From positions 1,259,501 through 1,323,500 of the forward strand of contig NZ_JALGRK010000001.1 in the NCBI RefSeq assembly GCF_023276655.1: 64,000 nucleotides of DNA, in the 5' to 3' direction. The translations under genes and the position numbers were made by a program. Positions 9,311 to 19,177 of the stretch are shown here, in pieces. This stretch comes from Olsenella intestinalis (GTDB lineage: Bacteria > Actinomycetota > Coriobacteriia > Coriobacteriales > Atopobiaceae). The notes under the pieces were generated by a model. That model searched no databases, had not been told where the DNA came from, and saw nothing but the letters and a program-made list of their open reading frames with translations. Every line of letters begins with the position of its first letter. Position 1 is the stretch's first letter.

Positions 9311-10402
9311 CTATGCGGCCTCTGATTTCCTTTGCGCTGACATGAATCTGATCCCTGCAACGGCGGACCTGTACAGCCACGTGACCAGTATGCAAAGGCA
9401 GAAGACGAGAAGAGCTCCAACCGTGCGATAGACAATGGAGTGGATGGGAACCATGCCGCTGCGCCTGATGAGGTTCAGCACGTACCAGTGAATCAGATAC
9501 ACGCCAAAGGTCTGCGGGGCGATCGCGGTGCAGAGGGCTGCGATACGCTGCGTCGCGGCGTTATTCCTCTCGCACGCATAGCGCACGAAGACAAACACGC
9601 CTAGCGCCTGGGCAACGGCCGGAATATTGAGGTATCCCTTGAAGACCTTCGAGATGCCGATTTCAGGGGACGAGAGGGCAAGCGTTCCGAACATGTGTGT
9701 CAGCCAACCCGCAACGGCCAGCACGTAGATTGCGACCCTCCATCTCGGCTTGATTTCCACCTTGCTCAGCAGCCAGCCAAGTATTGCGTACAGCATGTAT
9801 CCCGTAACGGGTGGCGGTGTGATGCTCGAGTTCCACTTCAAATGGAGTAGCTGAAACAGTAGGGGCAGGATCGAGACCAAGACGACTCCGACAATCGCCG
9901 CGTAGGAGAAGACCCTCTTCTTGTCAGATATCGCCGAAAAGATCGGGATTGCAAGGTATACCGCGAATAGTGGTGGAAAGAACCAATAGATGCCGACGTA
10001 CTTCGTGTTGACTATTCCATCGATGATGGTGGTTAGGGATAGGTCGGGCTGCTTTCCATCTACGAACGAGAAGAACGTGCAGTATGCAAATCCGATCAGG
10101 CTCCAGATGAGGAAGGGCACGAGCGTCCTGCGCGCGCGGCGCTTCAGGTAGTCCGAGGTGCCCATTCGGTCTCGATAACCCATGAGCGTTGCGCCACAAA
10201 TCATAAAGAAGATGGGGACGGGCCAGTAGAACAAGGTCTCGATGAAGTTGGCGCTAATCCAGGACTTCCCCTGTGCCGGTCCCTCCCAGAAGCATCCGTT
10301 GCAGTGAAGCATAACCACGCCAAAGGCGGAAATGACATTGAGGATGCTTATGTATTCAAGACGGCGGCTTCCTCTTATGTAGCCGTCCCTCCTATGCTTC
10401 AA
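9311..10402 (-). CDS. Acyltransferase-3 family membrane protein
   Basis: 363 aa if started at TTG 10402, which has CAGGAGG six bases upstream; an ATG at 10465 would add 21 residues but lacks a clear site. RRLEYISILNVISAFGVVMLHC at the N-terminus is the family's first helix with its histidine, and about ten membrane segments follow, ending with TFGVYLIHWYVL and a last helix. It probably acylates a surface glycan at the membrane (inference). It is convergent with the priming transferase upstream and, unlike the 6.4-kb relative, intact. Confidence 0.8.
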   Translation of the reverse strand: MKHRRDGYIRGSRRLEYISILNVISAFGVVMLHCNGCFWEGPAQGKSWISANFIETLFYWPVPIFFMICGATLMGYRDRMGTSDYLKRRARRTLVPFLIWSLIGFAYCTFFSFVDGKQPDLSLTTIIDGIVNTKYVGIYWFFPPLFAVYLAIPIFSAISDKKRVFSYAAIVGVVLVSILPLLFQLLHLKWNSSITPPPVTGYMLYAILGWLLSKVEIKPRWRVAIYVLAVAGWLTHMFGTLALSSPEIGISKVFKGYLNIPAVAQALGVFVFVRYACERNNAATQRIAALCTAIAPQTFGVYLIHWYVLNLIRRSGMVPIHSIVYRTVGALLVFCLCILVTWLYRSAVAGIRFMSAQRKSEAA

Positions 10403-10875
10403 GATGACCCTCCTGATTGTTGTAGAACTCCAACTAACGTCATATGCAGTAATGCTAATGCGCATGGGCTTGGCGTATGGGAGAGAAGTTCGCGGTTAAC
10501 GAAGTGGCCGACATGCCTTGATGATTCGGATGTCTTCTGGAGCCCTTGCGCTTACCTTGAAGAGCTCTGTTAATCACCGTATTAATCTTGCCCGAAGATG
10601 CGCTTCTCGCGTTGTATGTTCACCGAGCTCTCGATAGCACCGCTCGTGCGGATTGTTATGCTGTTCTTTACATATAATCAAATTAGGAAGGATGCCTTTT
10701 TTCGATTTTTCGGTCAGCATGCTTATCGTGTTCGATTTATTGATTCGCTTTCTGAGCCGGTGCTATGTTCCCGTCGCTATTTGGACGGGTTTATCATGCT
10801 GATGATTCATACGTGTTTTGAATCACTGCATTTGAGATCGATTGTTTTATACATATATTTATGCGAGGTGGATTG
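10403..10875. other. AT-rich intergenic region, no supported gene
   Basis: Base composition falls sharply here, marking the left edge of an AT-rich block. Short frames exist, for example on the + strand from 10598, but they lack ribosome binding sites and family resemblance. A promoter for the next gene probably lies near 10830-10860, where TTGAGA and ATATTT stand about 17 bp apart, but the match is weak. Confidence 0.4.
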
Positions 10876-11598
10876 ATGACAGAGTTTGACGCCGTTGCTG
10901 AAGCTGCAGAGGTTGAAGGCTTTCGGGTTAGTGATGAGCGTCTTGCTCGCCGTTCCCTTGTTGACCGTGAGAATATGAAGCTTGTTAGGGATGGGAAGCC
11001 GCTTTACTACAAAGTAGTGAAGCGTGTGGCTGATATCGTTCTCTCGGGCGGTGCACTTATTATCCTTTCGCCCGTGATGCTTGGGGCTGCTATTGCCATC
11101 ATGGTCGAGGACGGACGTCCCGTTATTTATGCTGCGCCTCGCGAGGGCCTCGATGGGAAGCCCTTTAAGATGTACAAGTTCCGCTCAATGTACCGCGATG
11201 CGGAGTCCAAGCTCAAGGATCTCCTCAAGCAGAATGAGCAGACTGGACCCGCCTTTAAGATCGAGAACGACCCCCGCATCACCAAGGTCGGGGATTTTAT
11301 CCGCAAGACCTCCATTGACGAGCTTCCCCAGCTTGTGAACATCATCAAGGGCGAGATGTCCATCGTCGGTCCACGCGCGATCCAGCGCACGAAGGAGTTC
11401 ACTCCCCATGAGGCCCAAAGGCTTCTCGTTAAGCCTGGTCTTACCTGCTACTGGCAGGTGATGGGACGCTCGAGAATTGACTGGGAAGACTGGGTAGAGC
11501 TCGACCTCGACTACATTCAGGACATGTCTATCTGGACGGATATAAAGATTATCGCTAAGACCTTTGGTGCCGTGCTGCATGGCGATGGGAGCTACTAG
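10876..11598 (+). CDS. Short-form undecaprenyl-phosphate sugar phosphotransferase
   Basis: 240 aa from ATG 10876 with GAGGTGG upstream. It has one membrane hairpin (VADIVLSGGALIILSPVMLG) followed by the bacterial sugar transferase domain: YKFRSMYRDAE, DPRITKVGDFIRKTSIDELPQ, SIVGPRA and KPGLTCYWQV. It lacks the four-helix N-terminal region of the enzyme at 7779, so it matches the monotopic minimal class that attaches the first sugar phosphate to undecaprenyl phosphate. It heads the AT-rich gene run and is followed one base later by a GT2 gene, suggesting a common transcript. Confidence 0.9.
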   Translation: MTEFDAVAEAAEVEGFRVSDERLARRSLVDRENMKLVRDGKPLYYKVVKRVADIVLSGGALIILSPVMLGAAIAIMVEDGRPVIYAAPREGLDGKPFKMYKFRSMYRDAESKLKDLLKQNEQTGPAFKIENDPRITKVGDFIRKTSIDELPQLVNIIKGEMSIVGPRAIQRTKEFTPHEAQRLLVKPGLTCYWQVMGRSRIDWEDWVELDLDYIQDMSIWTDIKIIAKTFGAVLHGDGSY

Positions 11599-11599
11599 T

Positions 11600-12655
11600 A
11601 TGTCCGCCAACCCGACGATCGACATCAGTATCGTTGTGCCGGCTTACAATGTGAGCAAGTATCTCGATGAATTCTTTTCCTGCGTTAATGCTCAGACCTA
11701 TCAGGGTTTTCGCCTTGTTATGGTGGACGATTGTGCTACCGACGATACGTTCGTTCGTGCGAAGAAAGCTGGATCGGCTCTAGGTGATAGATTCGTATTG
11801 TTGCAAAACAAGAAGAATCTTGGACTGAGCGGGACGAGAAATACTGGTCTTGATTGGGTTGAAGAGCATCCAACCGAGTACGTGACTTTTTTGGATCCTG
11901 ATGACTGGTTTGAACCTACATATCTTGAGGATTTGCACGATGCCGCAAAGACCTTCGATGCGGATTTGAGCGTTAGTGGAATAGTTAGATTTGAGGACGG
12001 CACTGAGCATGTCCTTGCGACGGAGATGGTCAATTACAGTGATGAGCTGTTCGATGACTCTGCACTTTGTGATGACCTTGCGTTCATCAACCCCTGTGCC
12101 TACGCGAAACTATATAGGTTTGATGGCATCAAAGGTGTTCGCTTTAGGCAAATTAAACGCTCTGAGGATACGTGCTATCTGTTTGAATCGCTCCCTAATC
12201 TTAAGAGTGTCAAGTTCACTAACAATGCTCTCTACCACTATCGAGTGCGCCGGAACTCGCTTACTGCCGAAATGGATGATGCCAAGTATGAGTCCATGCA
12301 CCAAGAGTTTGCGAAGTTATTGCCCAAGTTCTCCTCTGGAGCGCATGCGCCGTATCGTGAGATGTTTGAGTGCCAAGTGTTTATTAGGAGCTCGGTGGGG
12401 GGAGTGACACGTCTTGCCTTTTCCAATATGGGCAGGGCGCTCTCGCTTGCTCGCGGGGAATTGCATTGGCTTGACTCTGCCATGCCGTCTTGGCGAAAGA
12501 ACAAGTATCTTAGCTTTGGCAAGCGACGGAGTAGGGGTAAAAAGCAGTTTGCTCTTAAGGCAAGCGCCACTTTATACAAGCTAAACATTTTCGTTCTCTT
12601 CATATTCGTCTATTACTTAGTGTCTAACGTACTTAAAAAGGAAGTCAGGGCATGA
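11600..12655 (+). CDS. GT2 family glycosyltransferase with C-terminal membrane anchor
   Basis: 351 aa from ATG 11600, directly after the stop of the priming transferase, with GGGAGC upstream. The N-terminus is a GT-A fold: ISIVVPAYNVSKYLDEF, VDDCATDDT, NLGLSGTRNTGL, and the metal-binding FLDPDDWF. The last ~25 residues are hydrophobic (LNIFVLFIFVYYLVSNVL) and should hold the enzyme on the inner face of the membrane. It is likely to add a sugar to the lipid-linked repeat unit; donor and acceptor cannot be read from the sequence. Confidence 0.85.
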   Translation: MSANPTIDISIVVPAYNVSKYLDEFFSCVNAQTYQGFRLVMVDDCATDDTFVRAKKAGSALGDRFVLLQNKKNLGLSGTRNTGLDWVEEHPTEYVTFLDPDDWFEPTYLEDLHDAAKTFDADLSVSGIVRFEDGTEHVLATEMVNYSDELFDDSALCDDLAFINPCAYAKLYRFDGIKGVRFRQIKRSEDTCYLFESLPNLKSVKFTNNALYHYRVRRNSLTAEMDDAKYESMHQEFAKLLPKFSSGAHAPYREMFECQVFIRSSVGGVTRLAFSNMGRALSLARGELHWLDSAMPSWRKNKYLSFGKRRSRGKKQFALKASATLYKLNIFVLFIFVYYLVSNVLKKEVRA

Positions 12656-12858
12656 GGCCAACTTCCTTAGGCGCGGATTGAATTGGGGAGCGTATTGTCT
12701 TCAGCTTGCTTTTGTATATTATGAACAACCGCTCTTTAATCTCCTTGCCCCGTAGATGTTTTTTAGATAGCTCTACTTGAAAAAATGGATATATCTGTGA
12801 CTAGTGGAGTGAGGAGGGGCGCGGTGAAGCTATTGGGGCAGGGTCGTGGTGACGCTAT

Positions 12859-14100
12859 ATGAGCTTTTTTTCGACAGTTAAATCACTTCGTGCAACAAGG
12901 AGTGCTGCTCTTTTCGTTCTGAGCGGCATGTCGCAGATTAACAGGTGGGTAAAAAAGAACAAACATCGTGTACTTTTTTACAGCTCCATGTACGGGCGTA
13001 TCGTTGATAACAACGAGGCTTTCTATTCTTGGCTGGTGGATAACGGATACGATGAGAAACTTGACATCGTGTTCTGTCTTCCGAATCGTGCAAAAGGGCC
13101 AGAACTACCGGGTAGGCACAGGACGGTAGGTACTGTTCGTGGAATCTTTGAATACATGCGATCGGGATTTGTGCTTTTCACATATGGGGGCATGAGAATT
13201 GTTCCTTCAGAAGACCAAGTGGTGGTTAATCTGTGGCACGGCATGCCTCTTAAAAGAATCGGGAAGTTGTCCAATGACGCAGTTATCGAGGCAGAGGACA
13301 TAGCTGATTTTTCATATACGATCGCGACGTCAAGGCTGTTTGCTCCAATAATGGCCCGCGTTTTCGGTTGTAGGGAAGATCAGGTAATCATTTCTGGGCT
13401 ACCGCGAAATGATTATCTATGTTCGAATGATTGTGACTTGCATAGATTTGCTCACTTTGCAGATTCGTCAAGAACAATTCTATGGATGCCGACTTTTAGA
13501 AAGTCATTTGATGGACGTTACGATAATTCTGATATTGAAACTTCTACAGGATTGCCGATAGCTACGAGTGTCGAACTGCTTCACAGGCTTGATTCTTGGC
13601 TTGGCGAAAAGGGCGGAATCCTTTTCATTAAAGCTCATCCCTATGCGCTTGCTAAGAGCTCTGGGCTCCAGGGTGAGCAGTTTCAGAATATTGTTTTTGT
13701 TAACGACGAGATGATCAGAGCCGAGGGCCTTCGCCTCTATGAATTTGTGGCTGCTTTCGATTCACTGCTTACGGACTATTCATCAATTTACTTTGACTTT
13801 CTTTTACTCGATCGACCAATTGGGTTTACGCTTGATGATTACGAGAGCTATCAAAAGATGCGTGGCTTTATCTTTCCGGACGCAAAAGATATGATGCCAG
13901 GTCAACATATCTACTCATTTGATGAGCTGTGCTCTTTCGTGGCTGCCGTTTGTAGTGGGGACGATTCATACTGCGAGGAAAGGGGCAAGACCCGCGATTT
14001 GATTCATGAGTACAAGGGCTATGATTGTCGCAGAGGTTTAGCTGACAGAATTGGCCTTCTTTCCGTGCTGGAATCCACGAACCGCGAGGAACAGAAATAA
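12859..14100 (+). CDS. CDP-glycerol:glycerophosphate glycerophosphotransferase (TagB/TagF family)
   Basis: 413 aa from ATG 12859, which is weakly preceded by GGTGAC. Family signatures are clear: [12 protein letters not shown], a central RNDYL loop, IKAHPYAL and [18 protein letters not shown]. TagB/TagF enzymes transfer glycerol phosphate from CDP-glycerol to a lipid-linked acceptor in teichoic acid synthesis. The next gene makes CDP-glycerol, so the pair supports a glycerol-phosphate-containing polymer or decoration. The ~200 bp before it hold no gene. A T7 run at codons 3-5 could in principle slip, but this is weak. Confidence 0.9.
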   Translation: MSFFSTVKSLRATRSAALFVLSGMSQINRWVKKNKHRVLFYSSMYGRIVDNNEAFYSWLVDNGYDEKLDIVFCLPNRAKGPELPGRHRTVGTVRGIFEYMRSGFVLFTYGGMRIVPSEDQVVVNLWHGMPLKRIGKLSNDAVIEAEDIADFSYTIATSRLFAPIMARVFGCREDQVIISGLPRNDYLCSNDCDLHRFAHFADSSRTILWMPTFRKSFDGRYDNSDIETSTGLPIATSVELLHRLDSWLGEKGGILFIKAHPYALAKSSGLQGEQFQNIVFVNDEMIRAEGLRLYEFVAAFDSLLTDYSSIYFDFLLLDRPIGFTLDDYESYQKMRGFIFPDAKDMMPGQHIYSFDELCSFVAAVCSGDDSYCEERGKTRDLIHEYKGYDCRRGLADRIGLLSVLESTNREEQK

Positions 14101-14101
14101 C

Positions 14102-14500
14102 ATGAAACGTGTTATCACATATGGAACTTTTGATTTGCTGCACTACGGCCACATTAATTTACTGCAGCGTGCAAAGGCTCTGGGAGATTATCTGGTGGTT
14201 GCGCTTTCGACTGATGAGTTTAATTGGAATGAAAAGCAGAAGAAGTGCTATTTCTCGTATGAGGAGAGAAAGCGTCTTCTTGAAGCCATTCGTTACGTGG
14301 ATCTAGTGATTCCCGAGGAGTCGTGGGAGCAAAAAAAGACTGACATTCATGAGTATCATATTGATACTTTTGTGATGGGGGATGATTGGAAGGGCAAGTT
14401 TGACTTCCTTGAGAAAGAGGGTGCCGAGGTGGTCTACCTTCCCCGTACGCCAGAGATTTCTACCACTCGAATTAAGGAAGACTTGGGACCGGACTCATGA
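14102..14500 (+). CDS. tagD: Glycerol-3-phosphate cytidylyltransferase
   Basis: 132 aa, the usual length for TagD/GCT. Start ATG 14102 follows the previous stop by one base, with GAGGAAC upstream. It has [14 protein letters not shown] with the HxGH nucleotidyl-transfer motif (His14, His17) and the C-terminal [14 protein letters not shown] signature. It makes CDP-glycerol from CTP and glycerol-3-phosphate, the donor for the TagB/TagF-like gene immediately upstream. Its stop overlaps the next start (ATGA), so the three genes are probably cotranslated. Confidence 0.93.
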   Translation: MKRVITYGTFDLLHYGHINLLQRAKALGDYLVVALSTDEFNWNEKQKKCYFSYEERKRLLEAIRYVDLVIPEESWEQKKTDIHEYHIDTFVMGDDWKGKFDFLEKEGAEVVYLPRTPEISTTRIKEDLGPDS

Positions 14501-15507
14501 GCGGCAAAAAACAGTCCGTGATCTTCATGACCACTTATAACGGTGCAAAGTATCTTTCTGATCAGATTAATAGTGTTATAAATCAGTCATTTGGCGACTG
14601 GGTTCTGTTTATTAGCGATGACGGGTCAAGTGACGGAACCATTGAAATACTCAGGGACTTTGAGTCTCTAGACCCTCGCATTAAAGTGATTCAGAATCGT
14701 GGGCCGCACGGAGCGTACATAAATTATTACAATTTGTTCGAGTTTTATAAGGATAATTACGGCAGTTGTGCAGACTATTATTTCTTCTGCGACCAAGACG
14801 ACTACTGGCACCCTGATAAAATGCGAACTGAAATCGATGTCTTGTCAAGGATGGAGCGCCAATACGGAAAACGGTGTCCATTACTTTGCTATACGGATCT
14901 CGAGCTCATGGATGCCACGGGGAACTCTTTGGGTTCATTTATGAGTGATTATTCTGATATTGACCTACAAAGTCATCCGCTTGACCTTTTTTTCTCGCAT
15001 TGCTTTGTTTGGGGAACAACCGCAGCGATAAATAAAGCCCTCTGGGAGGCTGCTAAACTGCCTGTTAATAATAGAAATGATCTGAGCCATGATAATTGGT
15101 ATGCGAAGCACGCTGTCTTGTTGGGGCACGTCGAATGTATTCCGAAGCCTCTAGTGAGATATAGGCGTCATGATTCGAACGTCACGGGTCTACCCAGAAA
15201 GTATGGATTATTGAAAGCCATTCGACGAGCCATGGCTTTCGGGGATGTAATTGATGCTCAATCACACATGTTTTGGTCTTCTTTTGAAGTTCTTAATAGC
15301 ATTGATTCGCTCGATTGGCGTGGTGAAGAACTGAAGAAGACTTTTGAACGCGGTGGCTATTATGCCGTTCGCTTTATGTGGAAGAACAAGATTTGTCCTG
15401 GTAGCAGATTTCATCAGTTGGCACGATATATCAACCTTGGTTTATGCCTACATAAGCGCACCCATTGGTTCTTGACTGATTGCGAAGAACCAATTAATGC
15501 GAAATGA
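14497..15507 (+). CDS. GT2 family glycosyltransferase (rhamnosyltransferase-like)
   Basis: 336 aa, overlapping the tagD stop by four bases. [21 protein letters not shown] and [10 protein letters not shown] form the nucleotide-sugar site, and [14 protein letters not shown] is the acidic metal-binding segment typical of rhamnosyl- and alpha-L-sugar GT2 enzymes. A second conserved block, [10 protein letters not shown], holds the likely catalytic acidic residue. It has no membrane helix. It is the last gene of the left AT-rich run and is followed by insertion-sequence debris. Confidence 0.85.
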   Translation: MSGKKQSVIFMTTYNGAKYLSDQINSVINQSFGDWVLFISDDGSSDGTIEILRDFESLDPRIKVIQNRGPHGAYINYYNLFEFYKDNYGSCADYYFFCDQDDYWHPDKMRTEIDVLSRMERQYGKRCPLLCYTDLELMDATGNSLGSFMSDYSDIDLQSHPLDLFFSHCFVWGTTAAINKALWEAAKLPVNNRNDLSHDNWYAKHAVLLGHVECIPKPLVRYRRHDSNVTGLPRKYGLLKAIRRAMAFGDVIDAQSHMFWSSFEVLNSIDSLDWRGEELKKTFERGGYYAVRFMWKNKICPGSRFHQLARYINLGLCLHKRTHWFLTDCEEPINAK

Positions 15508-15846
15508 TTAAGGATAGAGAGTCAACGTTCTTTTTGGGAGACAGTGTTTAGATGGCGGCCTTGAGTCGGCGTTAATCGATGCTGCCGAGCGCGGAAAGAA
15601 GGCTCGGATTGGCGATGGCGGTCGTGCCTATGCAGCGGCTTTGCCTACCAGAAACCCGATGAGCCGGGCTGCCCAGTTGAGACGTGGAACAAGAAGATGA
15701 TCTTTCGCGAAGCGAGGCGACTTCCCGTCTCCGCCTTCTGGTCGTGCCTCGCGCTTCTTGCGTAGGGCAGGGCGATAGTATAGACAAAACCTGACTTTGG
15801 CAGCTGGTTGAGCAGAAAATGCCAATCTGACCTGCGGAAACTACCT
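15508..15846. other. Junction of glycan genes and transposon debris
   Basis: No convincing gene. Small frames on both strands (for example - strand 15628-15825) match nothing I recognise. The right part, just after the transposase stop at 15847, should hold the 3' end of the IS1634-like element, but I could not define its inverted repeat. Confidence 0.4.
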
Positions 15847-15881
15847 CTATGCAGGTGTTTTTTTCTTGTGCGGTATTCCCG
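15847..15881 (-). pseudogene. C-terminal tip of the IS1634-like transposase, cut off by IS21
   Basis: Read on the - strand and joined across the IS21 element at its CCCG duplication, this restores the frame FAKAKRAG-IPHKKKTPA and a TAG stop. It is the displaced end of the transposase whose main part lies at 18330-18957. Confidence 0.7.
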
Positions 15882-16029
15882 TGTTGACGTCGGCTTAAAT
15901 CAACCAACTAGCGTCGGGCGTTTCCAACCAAATTGAGTCGGGCGAAATCAACCAACCACATCCCAGCTCTCCTCGCGTCGTCGTATCTAGTTTGCATCAC
16001 GCCGGCGATCGCATCGTGTTTACTGTGGA

Positions 16030-16863
16030 CTACGCAGTCGCGTCTCGCATGCCTCTTTGCTTCGTGGCCGACGGCACGGCCTCGACGGAAAACGTGTCGA
16101 GCTCACGCCCGCGGTAGCTCGGGCCTCGCATCATGAACACCGAGGCCTTGTCGAACACGCGGTCCAGGGCGCACAGGAGCGTGTCGTCGCCCTCGAAGAA
16201 CTCGTGCCAGTCGCTGGCGACGGCGTTGCTGGTGAGAATCATGGTGTTGGGCCCCTCCTTCTCGTAGCGCCGGTCGATGACGTCAAAGAGCAGGTCCGTG
16301 CACTCTCGGTCGAACTTCCTCCTGCCGACCTCGTCTATGATCAGGCACGACGGCTTCACCAGTGTGTTCACCATGCGCGACGCGTTGCTCCTCTTTATGG
16401 CCGACGAGATCTTGTCCGCGAGCTCGCTGGCCTTGACGTAGTAGGTCTTGAGGCCCCTGAGGCAGCACTCGCGCCCGTAGGCCTGGGCAAGGTGCGTCTT
16501 CCCGATTCCCCCAGGTCCGATGAACGCTATGTTGCGACCCGCGTAGAGGTCCGAGAGGGCCGACAGCTCCGCGAGCGCGCACGCGTCGCGGCCCTGAATG
16601 CGCCCGAAGTCGAAGTTGTCGAAGGTTTTGGGCTCCTTGCTCGGCAGCCTGCTCAGCCGCAGGAGGGTCTCGACCGTGGAGCGCCTCCGCTTCTCGGCGA
16701 GGTAGCCGAACACCGTCGCGATGGCCTCGACCTCCCTTTCTCGCATGTCGTTGTCCGACGCCAGGCTGGCCAGCTCCTCCGGCCCGATCCTGATCCTCAG
16801 CTCCCCGGCGGCGGCGCACGCGCGCTCGAACGGGGTTGAGCCTTCCGATGCCCGTGCCGCCAC
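16030..16863 (-). CDS. istB: IS21 transposition ATPase IstB
   Basis: 277 aa from GTG 16863, set by GGGAGGTGA overlapping the end of istA. It has a helical N-terminal region and then an AAA+ domain: Walker A GPGGIGKTHLAQ, Walker B CLIIDEVGR and a sensor-like TSNAV. IstB forms an ATP-dependent ring on target DNA and recruits the IstA transposase. It lies two bases downstream of istA in the usual istA-istB order, probably translationally coupled. Confidence 0.92.
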   Translation of the reverse strand: MAARASEGSTPFERACAAAGELRIRIGPEELASLASDNDMREREVEAIATVFGYLAEKRRRSTVETLLRLSRLPSKEPKTFDNFDFGRIQGRDACALAELSALSDLYAGRNIAFIGPGGIGKTHLAQAYGRECCLRGLKTYYVKASELADKISSAIKRSNASRMVNTLVKPSCLIIDEVGRRKFDRECTDLLFDVIDRRYEKEGPNTMILTSNAVASDWHEFFEGDDTLLCALDRVFDKASVFMMRGPSYRGRELDTFSVEAVPSATKQRGMRDATA

Positions 16864-16865
16864 CG

Positions 16866-18170
16866 CTACATCACCTCCCTGGAGAAGTCGAACTTGGCGA
16901 ACGCGGTGTCCGCCCTCGGCTTGGCCCTCGTCACCGTCGTCGTGACCTCTTGGCTCGGGGACTCCTCCGGCTGCGAGTCGGGCCACTGGCCATCGCACCA
17001 CGAGTCGGCTCGGGACCTGTCGACCTCGTGGCAGACCAGCTCGCGGGAGAGGTCCTCCGAGTAGATGTGGAGGGTGCCGCCCTCGCGGCTCACCCGGCAC
17101 GTGCTGCCGGAGTACCAGTACGGGACGCCGTACCTTCCGCCCTCGAAGCTGACGAAGCCGTCGAACGAGATCCTCCTCAACGGGCAGAGGTACCGCTCCG
17201 CGGCCGCGGGATCCCTCACCTCGCGGGCGTGGGCGGAGCAGAGGCGGCTGTGAACCTCGGCCGGGACATGGCCGGCCGACCTTCGGTACCTGCCGGCCTG
17301 CGCGTCGCACCAATCCAGGGCGTCCCTGTTGAGCGATTCGAGGTCCTCAAACGTCCTGCCCGCGAGGAAGCTCTCCTTCACGAAGCGCACGAGCCTTTCG
17401 ACCTTGCCCTTGGTGAACGGGTGCCTTGGCTTGCATAGCCTGGTCGTGAAGCCGACGCTGTCCATGAACGCCTCGTACTCGCCGTTCCACACCGGCCTGC
17501 CCTCCGCGTCCCTGCGGCTCACGACGCTCTTCATGTTGTCGGTCAGGACCCCGTCGGGCACCCCGAGGCGCCCGAACGCGTGGAGCATGCCGATGAACAG
17601 GTTCTCCTGGCGCGCGTTGGGGAAGAACTCGACGTAGGGCGTCCCGCAGTGGTGGCACACCATTGCGAAGCACGCGACCCTGTACCTGCGGCCCGCCCAG
17701 TCCTCGACGTTCGCGAACCCCCAGTCCATCTGGTAGGATTCGGCCGGTCCGGACCGAAACCGCTGGCCGCTCCCTCGCTGGGGGCCGGTCGCCCGCCGCT
17801 TGGCGGGAACGAGGTCGGCGTGGTCTGCCATGTAGACCTTGACGGTGGTGAGGCCGCCCTCGTACCCCTGCTCCAGCAGTCGCTCGTAGACGACTTGCGA
17901 GTTGGTGACGCCCTTGCGAAGCTGGTCGTCGACAAAACCGGTGTGGCCGCTGAGCACGGTGCTGCCGGCCTTCATCCCAAGTCGGCCGTGGGGCTTCACC
18001 CTGAAGCCGTTGGCCTTGATGGTCCTGGCCCTCTGCCTCGTGAGCCCGGTCCTGCGGCAGAACTCCGCTAGGTTGCACTCCTGCGGGTCGAAGTCTCCGG
18101 TCGACTCGGCCTCCATGGAGGCGAGGGCCTTATCTATAATCTCCTGTAGGCCATCGAACTTGCTATCCAT
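16866..18170 (-). CDS. istA: IS21 transposase IstA
   Basis: 434 aa from ATG 18170 with GGAGGA upstream. The N-terminus is helix-turn-helix rich (LAEFCRRTGLTRQRARTI). The central rve/DDE integrase core shows its acidic residues in QMDWGFA, VLTDNMKS and FTKGKVERLVRFVKES. A beta-barrel-like C-terminal region follows (FEGGRYGVPYWY). It cuts and joins the element ends. It is about 160 bp inside the right terminus. The length is normal and I see no frame damage. Confidence 0.92.
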   Translation of the reverse strand: MDSKFDGLQEIIDKALASMEAESTGDFDPQECNLAEFCRRTGLTRQRARTIKANGFRVKPHGRLGMKAGSTVLSGHTGFVDDQLRKGVTNSQVVYERLLEQGYEGGLTTVKVYMADHADLVPAKRRATGPQRGSGQRFRSGPAESYQMDWGFANVEDWAGRRYRVACFAMVCHHCGTPYVEFFPNARQENLFIGMLHAFGRLGVPDGVLTDNMKSVVSRRDAEGRPVWNGEYEAFMDSVGFTTRLCKPRHPFTKGKVERLVRFVKESFLAGRTFEDLESLNRDALDWCDAQAGRYRRSAGHVPAEVHSRLCSAHAREVRDPAAAERYLCPLRRISFDGFVSFEGGRYGVPYWYSGSTCRVSREGGTLHIYSEDLSRELVCHEVDRSRADSWCDGQWPDSQPEESPSQEVTTTVTRAKPRADTAFAKFDFSREVM

Positions 18171-18329
18171 TCATCTGTCCTCCTAACGCCGGCGTGATGC
18201 AGCACCAGCATAGGAGACGCGGGCAGGTTCGATGGCCTGCCTTCGATGGAGGGGTCTGGTTGATTATGTTTGACTCGGATTGGTTGATTAAGTCCGACGA
18301 TTAAGGGTTGATTTAAGCCGACGCTAACA

Positions 18330-18957
18330 CCCGCCCTCTTGGCCTTCGCGAAGACCCCCCTGACGTCCGCGGTGGTCATGTTCTTGCGCCTGAGCTCGGG
18401 GGGGCCGACGGCCTCCAGAATCGCGTCGGACTCGTCCGTGCGGTGGTCGAAGAGCCACCAGTTGGCGTCGAGGGCGGAGCAGGACATGGCCGCCAGCTCC
18501 TTGCGGACGCGCGCGGCGGGGACGCCCGTGGCCCTCTGGAGCAGGCGCAGGATCGTCAGGTCGACGTAGCACACGAGGAGAAGTGCGCCTCGATGCGGGG
18601 CCTCGTCCAGACGAACACGGGCCTCGCCTCGAGCTCGGACTATGTGACCTTGAACGACTTCTCGATCCGCCACAGCTCGCGGTAGGCGTCCAGCACCCGG
18701 TCGTCGTCCCAGTCGGTCTCGCTGGTGCAGATGAGGTAGTAGCCGTCGTAGCGCTCCGCCTCGGCCACGGCCGCCTCGTCGATCGAGAGCTCGCGGTTGG
18801 TGGCCACGCTGCCGTCGTCGTCGAAGTGCAGGTTCCTCACGTAGGCGGCCGCGCCGTGGTGGGTGTGACGGGTGTACCTGCCGGGGTGGGCCACCAGGTT
18901 GCGGGCCCTCTCCAGCACCTTGGCGCGCTCCGTCCGCGCCCGCCTCTCGTACTTCTC
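18330..18957 (-). pseudogene. IS1634-family DDE transposase remnant
   Basis: The - strand reads ERRARTERAKVLERARN, then RYDGYYLICTSETDWDDD and AYRELWRIEKSFKVT, the C-terminal half of an IS4/IS1634-type transposase with its catalytic glutamate region. The frame is broken by a TAG right after KSFKVT (near 18640) and by a further shift near 18575, after which LLVCYVDLTILRLLQRATG and FAKAKRAG resume. The IS21 element sits in its last codons, and the missing tail is at 15847-15881. The 5' part is lost and replaced by an IstA fragment. Confidence 0.8.
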
Positions 18958-19039
18958 CGACCGACCTCGCGATCTCGGCTACGCTCTTCCCCTCCCTCCT
19001 CATCCTGCGTATAACATTTACCTTGGGGATGCTGACCAT
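18957..19039 (-). pseudogene. N-terminal fragment of a second IS21 istA
   Basis: The - strand from ATG 19039 reads VIRRMRREGKSVAEIARSVG, a typical IstA N-terminal helix-turn-helix, and then runs abruptly into the IS1634-like transposase. It is a scar of an older IS21-type element whose right end survives at 19297-19320. Confidence 0.65.
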
Positions 19040-19177
19040 TTCCCTTCTGCCTCCTAGGTCGTCACCGACATAACGGCAACTATTAGGCTAGACCGCGTCT
19101 TGTTCAGCATGCTCGCTATCGAAGTGTCGAACACCGTTATTTCGAACTGTCGACTTCTAAGGTATCGAATGCACCTC

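Larger units (their letters stand above)
15882..18329 (-). mobile_element. Intact IS21-family insertion sequence
   Basis: About 2.45 kb with istA and istB on the - strand. The ends are near-perfect 24-bp inverted repeats starting TGTTGACGTCGG (left) and TGTTAGCGTCGG (right, read inward). Further inward copies of the GGTTGATT / TCGGGCGAAAT type repeat at both ends, as is usual for IS21. A 4-bp direct repeat, CCCG, flanks it (15878-15881 and 18330-18333), consistent with target duplication. Both genes look intact, so the element may still be active. Confidence 0.9.

Noticed and set aside
10598-10876. 92-codon frame before the short priming transferase
   Set aside because: No ribosome binding site, overlaps the next start, and no family resemblance.
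14986-14993. T7 run in a GT2 gene as a phase-variation tract
   Set aside because: Seven Ts in AT-rich DNA are not unusual and the frame is intact.
15572-15907. 111-codon - strand frame beside the IS21 element
   Set aside because: It crosses the IS21 boundary and contains the transposase 3' end in another frame.
16030-17313. Long N-terminal extension of istB
   Set aside because: The upstream part is a shadow of istA; a clear ribosome binding site and GTG at 16863 set the start.
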